From NCBI RefSeq assembly GCF_002294995.1, contig NZ_NSGF01000007.1:186001-250000 (forward strand): 64,000 bases of DNA, given 5' to 3'. Within the stretch, counting starts at the first letter, position 1; each line of letters opens with the position of its first letter. Origin of the DNA: Mesorhizobium sp. WSM3860 (lineage in GTDB: Bacteria > Pseudomonadota > Alphaproteobacteria > Rhizobiales > Rhizobiaceae). Positions 1-8,788 of this stretch are shown here, piece after piece. The translations under genes were made by a program, and so were the position numbers. Under the pieces are notes generated by a model that saw only the letters and a list, made by a program, of their open reading frames with translations, made no database searches and was not told where the DNA came from.

Positions 1-1360
1 CGCGTTTGCGCAGGTCCTTGCCGTGTTCCGCCGCATGGACGCGGCTGGCGTTCGACATGTTTTCCTCGACGATGGCTGCCACGGCCGAAGCCGCGACCAC
101 CGATTCCAAGGATAACGGAGAGCCGACATGATCGCCCAGCGCCTTTTCACCAAGGTCGCGGCGCAGGCCGACCTTGCCGCCGGCGAAGTTCGTGGCGTCG
201 ATGCGGCCAAGAACCAGATCGGCGTCAGTGACCGTGGGGCGATTGCCGCCCCGATTGTAGCAAGCCGGACCTGGTTCCGACGACGCACTTTCCGGCCCGA
301 CGGTCAGCCGACCAAGGCTGTCGACTTGGGCAATGGAACCGCCGCCTGCGCCGATCTCGACCATTTCGATGACCGGAATGCGAACCGGAAGGCCGCTGCC
401 TCTCAGAAACCGTTCTGTGCGGTCGACCTCGAAGCTGCGGGATTTCAAGGGCGTGCCGTTGTCGATCAGGCAAAGCTTGGCGGTGGTGCCGCCCATGTCG
501 AAGGACACGATTTCCTTAAGACCGCAGTCGCCGGCGATCTTGGAAGCAAGAATGGCGCCGCCGGCGGGGCCTGATTCCACAAGTCTTATCGGGAATGCTG
601 CCGCCTGGTCGACGGTCGTCAGCCCACCACCCGACGTCATCAGCAGCAGGGGAGCACGCAGTCCGCGTTGGGCAAGTTCCGTCTTCAGACGGCCGAGATA
701 GCCGGCCATGATCGGGCGGATATAGGCGTTGGCCACGGTGGTTGACGTACGCTCATACTCCCGAACTTCCGGACAGACTTCGCAGGACAGCGAGAACGTC
801 ACGTCCGGCAAGGCGGCCGACAGGACTTCCCGGACCTTGAGCTCATGTGCAGGGTTCGCGTAGGCGTGGATGAACGAGATGGCAACACTTTCGATGCCAG
901 CCGTTTTGAGCGTTTTACCGAGTTCTGCCACCTGGTCCTCGGGCAAGGCTTTCAGCACCGAACCATCGGCGGCGACACGCTCTCCTATGACGAACCGATG
1001 TTTCCTGCCTACAAGGGGCTGAGGCTTCTTGATGAAAATATCGTATTGGTCGTGACGGCTTTCTGAACCGATCTCGATGGTGTCGCGGAAGCCGTCGGTG
1101 GTCACAAGGGCTGTGTTCGCCCCGCGCCGTTCGATGATGGCGTTCGTCGCCAGCGTCGTTCCGTGCAGGAACAGATCGAGATCGGCGAATGACAGGCCTT
1201 TCTGCGCCAGGAGACTTTCGACTCCTTCCAGAACCGCTTCCTCAGGTGCCCGTTTCGTCGTCAGCACTTTGGTGGAAGAGCGTTCGCCGGCTATTTCCAG
1301 CACGACATCTGTGAAGGTACCGCCGATGTCGACGGACACACGGTTCATTTGCGCGTTCAT
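1..1360 (-). CDS. Hydantoinase/oxoprolinase family protein, N-terminal part (cut by window edge)
   Basis: Family members hydrolyse cyclic amides such as hydantoins or 5-oxoproline using ATP and act in the cytoplasm, usually with a HyuB-type partner. Reading the minus strand from ATG 1360 (AAGGTAGG just upstream) gives an N-terminal actin-like phosphate loop, VSVDIGGTFTD, then HGTTLATNAI, VESGPAGGAI and DMGGTTAK, the usual order in HyuA-type proteins. About 453 codons are visible; the family is usually near 690 residues, so the C-terminus lies outside the window. A second in-frame ATG at 1348 is a possible start. The gene is divergent from the aldehyde dehydrogenase operon, and a GntR-like operator (1392-1402) lies just upstream of its start. 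The substrate cannot be told from sequence. Confidence 0.85.
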   Translation of the reverse strand, partial: MNAQMNRVSVDIGGTFTDVVLEIAGERSSTKVLTTKRAPEEAVLEGVESLLAQKGLSFADLDLFLHGTTLATNAIIERRGANTALVTTDGFRDTIEIGSESRHDQYDIFIKKPQPLVGRKHRFVIGERVAADGSVLKALPEDQVAELGKTLKTAGIESVAISFIHAYANPAHELKVREVLSAALPDVTFSLSCEVCPEVREYERTSTTVANAYIRPIMAGYLGRLKTELAQRGLRAPLLLMTSGGGLTTVDQAAAFPIRLVESGPAGGAILASKIAGDCGLKEIVSFDMGGTTAKLCLIDNGTPLKSRSFEVDRTERFLRGSGLPVRIPVIEMVEIGAGGGSIAQVDSLGRLTVGPESASSEPGPACYNRGGNRPTVTDADLVLGRIDATNFAGGKVGLRRDLGEKALGDHVGSPLSLESVVAASAVAAIVEENMSNASRVHAAEHGKDLRKR

Positions 1361-1828
1361 AGCCTACCTTGGGAACAGAGTTGAAGGTAGTTTGTCTGAC
1401 TAATGTAGCTATGTCAATCCTGTATCTTCCCCGGTGAGGAAGTCGCCGTGGGAAAGCGAAGGTCCTTGAGTTTTTATGCTATTACGTTGAAATTGTTCAT
1501 GTTATTTGAAAATCTGGATGCCATTCAGCCGGAATTCTCTGTTTTCTCCCGTGGTTGTCCAGGGGAATTGCGCATGACAAACAGAATTCTAATTGACAAA
1601 TATGTAAAATCAAATGACTGTGGATGTTGCCGGCTCTTAACTCAGTGCGCCGGGGCAGGGAAAAGGCGCCGGCAGTGCGGCTTCGCAACTCGACGGACGG
1701 CATTGGCCAGGTGTGTGCGGCATGCTGGGAGCCGGCGGATGGCGCGTTTGTTCCGGTCGCGAATCTATGGAGTTCAGGCCCTGGAAAATCCGGGCCGAAA
1801 GGAATTCAGAACTGTTTCGGAAACTGAC
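1361..1828. promoter_or_regulatory. Divergent intergenic region between hydantoinase and ALDH operons
   Basis: This 468-base stretch holds no convincing gene and is AT-richer than its surroundings. It contains TTGTCTGACTA at 1392-1402, close to the inverted repeat TTGTC-T-GACAA at 10298-10308. It also contains TTGACAAATATGTAAAAT at 1593-1610, which matches 16 of 18 bases of an element at 10462-10479 upstream of the CUT1 sugar transporter. The TTGACA could be a -35 element, but no good -10 hexamer follows at 17 bases here. A minus-strand TTGACA (plus 1412-1417) is a candidate -35 for the hydantoinase gene. The shared elements suggest that the two divergent regions belong to one regulon. Confidence 0.5.
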
Positions 1829-3325
1829 ATGACATTTACGAAGACAAGAAATTTCGGCAACTGGATAGATGGCAGCTGGCGTCAGGCATCAGGGCGCGAA
1901 ATCGAGCGTCGCAACCCAAGCAATGGCACTCTGGTCTCGCGATTTCGCGATTCTACGGAAGCCGACGTCGACATGGCGGTTTTGTCCGCGAAAAGCGCGT
2001 TCAGAACGAAATGGGCCGGTGCGACAGGAGCAGAGCGTTCGGCAGTCCTTGCGAAAGCGGCCGATATCATCTGGCGTCGTGCGGACGAACTCGCTTTTTT
2101 CGAAATGGCAGAAAGCGGCAAGCCCGCAAAGCAGGCCCGCGTCGAAATAGAGCGCTCTTCCATGCTGTGGACCTATGCGGCAACACAGGCGCGCTCCATC
2201 ACAGGCGATAGCTTTGGCCAGCTCGGCGACTGTTATTTCGCGGCGACGGTGCGTGCGCCGCTCGGTGTCGCTGCCATCATCACTCCTTGGAATTTCCCGT
2301 TTCTCATCATCAGCCAGAAATTGCCATTCGCGCTTGCCGCCGGCTGCGCTGCGGTGGTCAAGCCAAGTGAACTGACCAGCACGACGACTTTTCTGCTCGG
2401 CGAAATCCTTCAAGAGGCGGGCCTGCCGGACGGCGTCCTCAACATCGTCGCCGGGTCGGGTGCGACCTGTGGGGATCTGCTCCTGCGTCATCCCGGCATC
2501 GACATGATCTCGTTTACCGGCTCCACCAAAGTGGGCAGACATGCCATGCGGGTCGGTGCTGACGGCATGAAGAAGGTGTCGTTGGAATTGGGTGGAAAGA
2601 ACGCGCACATCGTCATGGCGGATGCCGATCTGGACAATGCGCTGGACGCTGCTCTGCACGGAGCATTTCTCAATGCAGGTCAATCCTGCAACCAGGGCAG
2701 CAGACTTCTGCTCCAGTCCTCCATCGCGGCGGAATTCATCCGGAAATTCGTCGATTGCGCCGCGCGGGTGACGGTGGGTGATACCCAGGCTGACGGTATG
2801 CTGCTCGGACCGATCATCAACAAGGATCAGTACGATAAGATCGTCGACTACATCGCCGTCGGCAAGGCGGAGGGCGCGACGCTGGCGCTGGGCGGCACGC
2901 ACCGGGAAGAGAATGGGGGGTATTTCATCGACCCTACGGTCTTCACCGGCGTGCGACCGCATATGCGCATAGCGAGGGAGGAAATTTTCGGACCGGTCGT
3001 ATCGATCCTCGAATTCGAGACGCTGGAGGACGCAATCGCTCTGGCAAACGAGTCCGTCTACGGCCTGTCCGCCGGCATATGGACCGGAAATGTGTCGCAC
3101 GCGATGAAGGCAGTACAATCGCTCAACGCTGGCACTGTATGGGTCAACACCTATCTCGATGGCCCGGCCGAGCTTCCTTTCGGCGGTGTGGGCGAAAGCG
3201 GCATCGGTCGTGAAGTCGGCAGGCTCGGCGTCGAGGAGTTCACAGACATTAAAACAGTCCAGATACGCAGCGGCGGCTATTCCCGGCGCTGGATCGGACA
3301 GGCGATTGAGGCTCCTAATGCCTGA
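1829..3325 (+). CDS. Aldehyde dehydrogenase family protein (NAD(P)-dependent)
   Basis: A 498-residue enzyme that should oxidise an aldehyde to its carboxylate in the cytoplasm with NAD(P). The start at 1829 (MTFTKTRNFGNWIDG) gives the typical ALDH beginning; the frame stays open far upstream but without family-like sequence. Key motifs are the Rossmann-region ITPWNFP, FTGSTKVG, the general base in LELGGKN (Glu253) and the catalytic nucleophile in GQSCNQG (Cys287). The end overlaps the following GMC gene by 8 bases, so the two are probably translated together. In this context it may act on the aldehyde made by the GMC enzyme, as in betaine aldehyde-type pairs, but the substrate is not determined by sequence. 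Confidence 0.92.
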   Translation: MTFTKTRNFGNWIDGSWRQASGREIERRNPSNGTLVSRFRDSTEADVDMAVLSAKSAFRTKWAGATGAERSAVLAKAADIIWRRADELAFFEMAESGKPAKQARVEIERSSMLWTYAATQARSITGDSFGQLGDCYFAATVRAPLGVAAIITPWNFPFLIISQKLPFALAAGCAAVVKPSELTSTTTFLLGEILQEAGLPDGVLNIVAGSGATCGDLLLRHPGIDMISFTGSTKVGRHAMRVGADGMKKVSLELGGKNAHIVMADADLDNALDAALHGAFLNAGQSCNQGSRLLLQSSIAAEFIRKFVDCAARVTVGDTQADGMLLGPIINKDQYDKIVDYIAVGKAEGATLALGGTHREENGGYFIDPTVFTGVRPHMRIAREEIFGPVVSILEFETLEDAIALANESVYGLSAGIWTGNVSHAMKAVQSLNAGTVWVNTYLDGPAELPFGGVGESGIGREVGRLGVEEFTDIKTVQIRSGGYSRRWIGQAIEAPNA

Positions 3326-5000
3326 CACGACGATCAAGCCCGAATATGACTACATCGTTGTCGGCGGCGGATCGGCCGGCTGTGTCGTTGCCTCCCGCCT
3401 GAGCGAGAATCCTGACGTGACGGTGCTGCTGCTGGAAGCCGGCGCCAGGAACGATACACCGTTGGTGCGCTGGCCGGCCGGCTATTCCCGCTTGCAAGGC
3501 AACAAGGTTCGCTGGGAATGGTCGACGGTGCCGCAGAAGCACCTCAACAACCGGAAGCTTCTGTTTCCGCAAGGCAAGCTCCTCGGCGGCGGCAGTTCGG
3601 TCAACTCGATGGTGTACATCAGAGGCAACCGGAAAGATTACGATTCCTGGCGTGAGCAGGGTAACGAAGGCTGGGGCTATGACGATCTGCTGCCCTATTT
3701 CCGCCGCTCGGAAGACAATGAGCGCTTTGCCGACGCTTTCCACGGCACCAATGGGCCGATGGGAGTTTCGGACCAGCGCCTGCCCATAGATCTGACCCGG
3801 AAATTCGTCCGCGCGGCCCAGGAAGCCGGGTTCAATCACAACCCGGATTTCAATGGGCGCGATCAGTATGGCGTCGGCTACTATCAAGTGACGCAGCGGG
3901 CCGTTCGCCGCAGCAGCACGGCAGCCGCCTTCATTTACCCAAACCTGTCACGGCCAAACCTGACCGTGGTGACGGAAACGCGGGTCACCAGGATTGTCGT
4001 TGAACATGGCAGGGCACGGTCAGTCACCTATCTCGCGCCAGGTTCCAACCGCGCCGCGATTGTTCGAGCCGGCAGTGAGATCATCGTTTCCGCCGGCGCG
4101 ATCAATTCGCCGAAACTGCTGCTTCTTTCGGGAATCGGACCAGCTTCGGAACTACGCCAAACAGGTGTGGAGACGGTCGCTGATCTTCCAGGTGTTGGCA
4201 AGAACCTCCAGGACCATATGGATGTATATTGCTGCGTCAGCCTGAAGGAGCGCGCGTCTTACAACGGCCATGACCGGGGCCCGATGGCCGCCTGGCACGG
4301 CCTGCAGTTCTTGATGTTTGGAACCGGTCCGCTCACCAGCAATGTGTGCGAGGGCGGCGCATTTGTCAGCACAACCGGCGACAATGACTGGCCCGACATG
4401 CAGATGCATTTCCTGCCCGCCTATGTAATCGATCATGGCCGCGTGCGCGTTGCCGGGCATGGCATGACATTGAACACCGCCTATCTTCGCCCGGAAAGCC
4501 GCGGCCAGGTGACGCTGGCATCGACAGATCCTATGGACGATCCGCTTATTGACCCGGATTTCCTGTCCAATCCGAATGATCTGCGCCACAGCATCGAAGG
4601 CTTCAAGCTGGCGCGGGAAATCCTGTCGCAGCCGAGCTTCAGCAGCCTTTACAAGGCGGAGCATCTGCCCGGCAAAGATGTGCGCTCTGACCAGCAAATC
4701 ACCGAATACATAAGGCAATGGTCCAAGACCGATTTCCATCCGGCAGGTACCTGCAAGATGGGAAGCGACGATATGGCAGTCGTCGATAAGGACCTGAAGG
4801 TGCGTGGGGTCGACGCCCTGCGGGTCATCGACGCATCGATCATGCCGACGCTTGTCAGCGGCAATACCAACGCCCCCTCCATCATGATCGGAGAGCGCGG
4901 CGCGGATGCCATCCTAGGAAGGCGGGAACAGACCACACAGCCGTCGATAGGAATCGGACACGCTGCCCGGGCATTCCGTCAGCGTGGATTGAGAGGGTGA
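3318..5000 (+). CDS. GMC family oxidoreductase (choline-dehydrogenase-like)
   Basis: A 560-residue FAD-dependent alcohol oxidoreductase of the glucose-methanol-choline family. The N-terminus has the dinucleotide motif VVGGGSAGCVVASRL. The GMC signature LGGGSSVNSMVYIRGN and the second signature GAINSPKLLLLSGIGP follow. The C-terminal catalytic His is in DFHPAGTCKMG and the Asn in SGNTNAPSIMIGERGAD. The start at 3318 overlaps the ALDH stop. The stop overlaps the next start in GTGA (4997-5000), which points to translational coupling. Choline dehydrogenase is the nearest well-known relative, but many GMC proteins in such operons oxidise sugar alcohols or polyethers, so the substrate is open. Confidence 0.92.
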   Translation: MPDTTIKPEYDYIVVGGGSAGCVVASRLSENPDVTVLLLEAGARNDTPLVRWPAGYSRLQGNKVRWEWSTVPQKHLNNRKLLFPQGKLLGGGSSVNSMVYIRGNRKDYDSWREQGNEGWGYDDLLPYFRRSEDNERFADAFHGTNGPMGVSDQRLPIDLTRKFVRAAQEAGFNHNPDFNGRDQYGVGYYQVTQRAVRRSSTAAAFIYPNLSRPNLTVVTETRVTRIVVEHGRARSVTYLAPGSNRAAIVRAGSEIIVSAGAINSPKLLLLSGIGPASELRQTGVETVADLPGVGKNLQDHMDVYCCVSLKERASYNGHDRGPMAAWHGLQFLMFGTGPLTSNVCEGGAFVSTTGDNDWPDMQMHFLPAYVIDHGRVRVAGHGMTLNTAYLRPESRGQVTLASTDPMDDPLIDPDFLSNPNDLRHSIEGFKLAREILSQPSFSSLYKAEHLPGKDVRSDQQITEYIRQWSKTDFHPAGTCKMGSDDMAVVDKDLKVRGVDALRVIDASIMPTLVSGNTNAPSIMIGERGADAILGRREQTTQPSIGIGHAARAFRQRGLRG

Positions 5001-5689
5001 CTGTGAGCCAAGCCCGCCCCTTGATCCTTCATATGTTTCATACGGCGCCTGCGTTGGTTGCTGTGTTCGACGGCCTTGCGACGGAGCTCGGTGCGGGCAT
5101 AGCGCTGAAGCACACGGTGCGTGAAGATCTGCTGAAGTCGGCGATCGAGTGCGGCAGCGCCACGCCTGGGATCATAGCCGCGGCCGCCGAAGCCATGCTG
5201 GCGGAGTTCCGGCTGGGGGCGGATGCCGTGATTTGCACTTGCTCAACGATCGGGGCAGCCGCCGACGTCGCAAACTCGACTTCCCACAGGCCTGTGTTGC
5301 GCATCGACCGGCCCATGGCTCGCGAAAGCGTCAGGACTGGAAGCCGCATTCTGGTCCTGGCGACGCTCGGCACGACGATTGCCCCGACCGCTGCGCTGAT
5401 CGAGGCGGAAGCCAGGGCCGCAGGACGCAAGCCCGATATCGATTCCGTCGTGCTCGACAGAGCGAGACAGCTTTTTCTGAGCGGTAACATCGATGCTTAT
5501 CTCCAAGCGGTGGCGGAGGGCATCGCCGCAGCCACTCTCGACGCCGACGTGGTGGTGCTGGCACAGGCCTCGATGGCTGCGGCATTGCCACTCGTCGGCA
5601 AGACCGAAGTCCCGGTCCTGACCAGTCCCCGCATCGGGTTCATCGGTGCGCTTCGGGATCTCCAGCCCGGCGGCGCATGGGGAGCTTAG
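4997..5689 (+). CDS. Asp/Glu/hydantoin racemase superfamily protein
   Basis: A 230-residue cytoplasmic protein of the Asp/Glu racemase-like fold, a family that includes hydantoin racemase, maleate isomerase and arylmalonate decarboxylase. The first half carries the N-terminal catalytic-loop equivalent AVICTCSTIGAAADVA with cysteine. The C-terminal half has VVVLAQASMAAALPL where classical racemases have a second Cys, and here that position is Ala or Ser. A one-cysteine member may not racemise by the two-base mechanism and may instead isomerise or decarboxylate. The GTG start at 4997 overlaps the GMC stop; a second GTG at 5003 is possible. The neighbouring hydantoinase-like gene makes a cyclic amide or amino-acid derivative one possible substrate. 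Confidence 0.75.
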   Translation: MTVSQARPLILHMFHTAPALVAVFDGLATELGAGIALKHTVREDLLKSAIECGSATPGIIAAAAEAMLAEFRLGADAVICTCSTIGAAADVANSTSHRPVLRIDRPMARESVRTGSRILVLATLGTTIAPTAALIEAEARAAGRKPDIDSVVLDRARQLFLSGNIDAYLQAVAEGIAAATLDADVVVLAQASMAAALPLVGKTEVPVLTSPRIGFIGALRDLQPGGAWGA

Positions 5690-5694
5690 ACAAC

Positions 5695-6795
5695 ATGAAG
5701 GCTTCCAACAGAATGATCGACCTGCGCAGCGACACGGTCACCACCCCGACCCCGGAAATGATCGAGGCGATGTCGCGCGCCGAGCTCGGGGACGATTTCT
5801 TCCGCGACGATCCGACCGTGCTCGACTTCGAAGCGGAAGTCGCGGATCTGCTTGGGGTGGAAAGTGCGATGCTGGTGATCAGCGGCACGATGGGAAACGT
5901 CGTATCAGCCATGGCGCTGGCGCCGCGCGGCACCTCGATCATCCTCGAGGCGGCCGCGCATATCCACATCAAGGAAAGCGGCTGGCCGTCGACGATTGGC
6001 GGCCTGACACCACGCCCGGTCCAGGGCATAGGCGGCATGATCTCCCCGGCGGCGCTTGCGGACGCGATCGCTGTGGGGCAGTCGCGGCTGAGTGCACCTG
6101 CAAGCTTGCTGTGCCTGGAAAACACCCACAATGCGGCCGGCGGCAGGGTGATGAGCCCGGAGGATCTCGCGGTTTTGGCCGGCATCGCCCATGAAAGCGG
6201 CCTTAATGTCCATCTCGATGGTGCGCGCATCTTCAATGCCGCCATATCCCTTGGCAGATCGGTCAGCGATTTCGTTCAGTCGGTGGACACGACCACATTC
6301 TGCCTGTGCAAGGGCTTGAGTTGCCCGCTCGGTGCGGTCGTTGCTGCGAGTTCCGAGATCATCGAGCAGACCCGGCGGTGGCGGCAGATTCTTGGGGGTG
6401 GCATGCGTCAGGCCGGCGTGATAGCCGCGGCCGGGCGGGTCGCACTGCGCACGATGGTCGATCGCCTCGCGGAGGATCACCAGAACGCGAAACTTCTGGC
6501 CACACGATTGAGGGACGCGGGCCTGGATGTCGATCCATCCACCGTCGACACCAACATCGTGTTTGTCAATCTGCCCCAAGGTGACTTCGACGTGGACTAC
6601 CTGCACTCCGAATTGCTCGAAAGCGGCGTGCGGATATCGCCGGTAAAGGCAGGGCGCCTGCGCCTCCTAACCCACCGGGAGGTCACGCGGCGCGAAGCTC
6701 TGTTGGCCTCTGACCTCATCGCAAAGTCTTGCGGCGCGGCGCGAGGTCGACAGGCGTCTGGCGTGAACAAGGCCGGCGTGGACGCGATCTACTAG
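5695..6795 (+). CDS. Low-specificity threonine-aldolase-like PLP lyase
   Basis: A fold-type I PLP enzyme of about 366 residues in the beta-eliminating lyase/threonine aldolase family, which cleaves beta-hydroxy amino acids to glycine and an aldehyde. It begins with the family signature DLRSDTVTTPTPEM, has NVHLDGARIFNAA (PLP-binding Asp and Arg) and the Schiff-base Lys in TTFCLCKGLSCPLG, followed by GGGMRQAG. ATG 5695 is preferred because GGGGAG lies 11 bases upstream; an in-frame ATG at 5677 would overlap the racemase-like gene. It belongs to the same plus-strand operon. A glycine-releasing step next to an aldehyde dehydrogenase is suggestive, but the substrate is inferred only. Confidence 0.88.
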   Translation: MKASNRMIDLRSDTVTTPTPEMIEAMSRAELGDDFFRDDPTVLDFEAEVADLLGVESAMLVISGTMGNVVSAMALAPRGTSIILEAAAHIHIKESGWPSTIGGLTPRPVQGIGGMISPAALADAIAVGQSRLSAPASLLCLENTHNAAGGRVMSPEDLAVLAGIAHESGLNVHLDGARIFNAAISLGRSVSDFVQSVDTTTFCLCKGLSCPLGAVVAASSEIIEQTRRWRQILGGGMRQAGVIAAAGRVALRTMVDRLAEDHQNAKLLATRLRDAGLDVDPSTVDTNIVFVNLPQGDFDVDYLHSELLESGVRISPVKAGRLRLLTHREVTRREALLASDLIAKSCGAARGRQASGVNKAGVDAIY

Positions 6796-6852
6796 AGGGA
6801 GCGTCGCTGCCGACGCGTCCATTCCACGAATTTCAGTCTCGCGGAGTACCTC

Positions 6853-8124
6853 ATGCTTCTGGGCGTCATCGCCGACGATTTTACCGGCGCGAGCGATATT
6901 GCCAACACGATCGCCAAGGGCCTTCCCGGCCAGGGCGGGCTCAAGACGTCCCAATTTCTCGGCGTTCCGGTGCGGGATGCCAAGCCCGACATCGAGGCGG
7001 GCGTTATTTCGCTGAAGACTAGGTCTGTCCCGACCAAGGAGGCAATCGACCAGTCGTTGGCGGCCCTTGCATGGTTGCGGAAACAGGGATGTGAGCAGCT
7101 CGTGTTCAAATACTGCTCTACCTTCGATTCCACGCCGGAGGGCAATATAGGGCCGGTCGCCGAGGCGATCGCAGAAGCGCTTTCCGTCCGGGGCGTCGTC
7201 GCCTGTCCTGCGTTTCCGACAGCGGGCAGAACCGTCTATCAGGGCCATCTGTTTGTCGGAGGTCGGCTTCTTCATGAATCGGGCATGCAGCATCATCCCC
7301 TGAACCCGATGACCGACCCGGACCTGAGACGTTGGCTTCAGCAGCAGTGCTCAACCCAGGTCGGTCATATCGCCTGGCCAACGGTCAAGGCGGGCGGTGA
7401 TGCGATCGCGAATGCGCTCAGGGCGTCGGCGGCAAGCGGCGAGGTGCTGGCGATCGTCGACGCCATCGACGATGCGGATTTGCTTGCGATAGGCGCTGCC
7501 GTCCAGGACAGCCTGTTTGTAACCGGCGGATCGGGTATCGCTCTCGGTCTGCCCGCCAATTTCATAGCACAGGAAAAGGCTTCGGGCGCGCTGCCCGAGA
7601 AATCGAGCGTCGCCGGTCCCGAGGCGATCCTCGCCGGCAGTTGCTCCAGTGCAACGCGCGGCCAGATCGACTTCCACCTGCAATCGCATCCCGGCCTTCC
7701 GGTGGCTGTCGACGACGTGATGGCCGGCACGATGACCAGGCGGGATATCGTGGCATTCGCCTTGGCGAACGTAGGACGCGCGCCGATCGCCTACTCATCC
7801 GCCACACCGGCCGACGTGGAAGCGGCGCAAGCCCGGTACGGTCGGCAGGCGGTGGCCGATAGACTGGATCAATTGTTTGCCGATGCCGCCCGCGACCTCG
7901 TCGATTCCGGAGTGCGGCGGCTGGTCGTCGCTGGCGGTGAAACCTCCGGTGCGGTCGTCAGCGCGCTGGCGGTCGAGAGCGTCGCGATTGGCATGGAAAT
8001 CGATCCAGGCGTGCCTGTACTTTCCGTTGCGGCGCCGGTTGCCATGGCGCTCGCGCTGAAATCCGGCAACTTCGGATCGCGCGACTTCTTTTCCAAGGCA
8101 CTTCAACAAATGGCGGGACGATGA
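6853..8124 (+). CDS. otnK: Four-carbon acid sugar kinase (3-oxo-tetronate kinase), copy 1
   Basis: A 423-residue DUF1537-family kinase. Family members phosphorylate 3-oxo-tetronate (OtnK), D-erythronate or related acids with ATP in the cytoplasm. The N-terminal substrate domain has GVIADDFTGASDIANT, FKYCSTFDST and FPTAGRTVYQGHLFVG. The C-terminal nucleotide domain has LVVAGGETSGAVV and the terminal ALKSGNFGSRDFF. The stop overlaps the next start in ATGA (8121-8124), and that gene is a class II aldolase, the usual partner. A paralogue is encoded at 31339-32616 in a fuller tetronate module. OiaK-type kinases for 3-oxo-isoapionate belong to the same family, but their cluster partner is usually a RuBisCO-like protein, which is absent here. 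Confidence 0.85.
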   Translation: MLLGVIADDFTGASDIANTIAKGLPGQGGLKTSQFLGVPVRDAKPDIEAGVISLKTRSVPTKEAIDQSLAALAWLRKQGCEQLVFKYCSTFDSTPEGNIGPVAEAIAEALSVRGVVACPAFPTAGRTVYQGHLFVGGRLLHESGMQHHPLNPMTDPDLRRWLQQQCSTQVGHIAWPTVKAGGDAIANALRASAASGEVLAIVDAIDDADLLAIGAAVQDSLFVTGGSGIALGLPANFIAQEKASGALPEKSSVAGPEAILAGSCSSATRGQIDFHLQSHPGLPVAVDDVMAGTMTRRDIVAFALANVGRAPIAYSSATPADVEAAQARYGRQAVADRLDQLFADAARDLVDSGVRRLVVAGGETSGAVVSALAVESVAIGMEIDPGVPVLSVAAPVAMALALKSGNFGSRDFFSKALQQMAGR

Positions 8125-8759
8125 CTAGCGAAGAACAGGTTCGGGCCAACATTGTCAGGCTGGCAAAGTCGCTTTTCGACCGAGGTTTTTCCGTCGGGTC
8201 GGCGGGGAACATTTCCTGCGCGGTGGAAGACGGCATTCTCATCACTCCGACAAATTCTTCGCTGGGATCGCCCGACGCGGACAGGATTTCCAAGATCAGC
8301 CGGGATGGGCGCCACATATCCGGTGACAGACCGTCAAAGGAGGTCTTCCTGCATCGCGCCTTTTACGAAAGCCGGCCGGCGACTGGCGCAGTCGTGCATC
8401 TCCATTCGACCTACTGCACCGCGCTCTCGTGCCTGGCCGATGTCGATCCCAACGATTGCATTCCTCCGCTGACGCCTTACGTCATCATGAGGGTCGGGCA
8501 GGTCCCGATCCTTCCCTATGTCAGGCCCGGCGACCAAAAGGCAGGCAAGTTGATCGATGATCTCGGCGGGAAATATGCCGCCGTCCTGCTCGCCAATCAT
8601 GGGCCTGTCGTCGCGGGCAGGGATCTGGAATCCGCAGTGTTCGCCGCCGAGGAACTCGAAGAGACGGCCAAACTGCTCATCGTGCTGCGATCGATGAAGT
8701 TGCGCTATCTTACCGACGCCCAGGTCGAAGAACTGGGGACGGTCTTTGGAAAACCGTAG
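8121..8759 (+). CDS. otnC: Class II aldolase family, 3-oxo-tetronate 4-phosphate decarboxylase, copy 1
   Basis: A 212-residue zinc-dependent protein of the class II aldolase/adducin family. Beside an OtnK-type kinase, OtnC decarboxylates 3-oxo-tetronate 4-phosphate to dihydroxyacetone phosphate. Visible features are VGSAGNISC, ITPTNSSLG, the acidic residue in PSKEVFLHRA, the metal-binding pair in VVHLHSTYC and the third His in LLANHGPVVAG. The start overlaps the kinase stop by 4 bases. Relative to copy 2 (36986-37651), the overall layout and the AVFA(A/T)EELEETAKL segment near the C-terminus are conserved. An L-fuculose-phosphate-aldolase-like activity is the alternative. Confidence 0.85.
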   Translation: MTSEEQVRANIVRLAKSLFDRGFSVGSAGNISCAVEDGILITPTNSSLGSPDADRISKISRDGRHISGDRPSKEVFLHRAFYESRPATGAVVHLHSTYCTALSCLADVDPNDCIPPLTPYVIMRVGQVPILPYVRPGDQKAGKLIDDLGGKYAAVLLANHGPVVAGRDLESAVFAAEELEETAKLLIVLRSMKLRYLTDAQVEELGTVFGKP

Positions 8760-8788
8760 GGACACGATGGCGCCAGCTTCCAGCTAGA

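Noticed and set aside
1889..3337. Long minus-strand open frame opposite the aldehyde dehydrogenase
   Set aside because: The plus-strand ALDH has all catalytic motifs; the antisense translation is Arg/Asp/Gly-rich with no recognisable fold.
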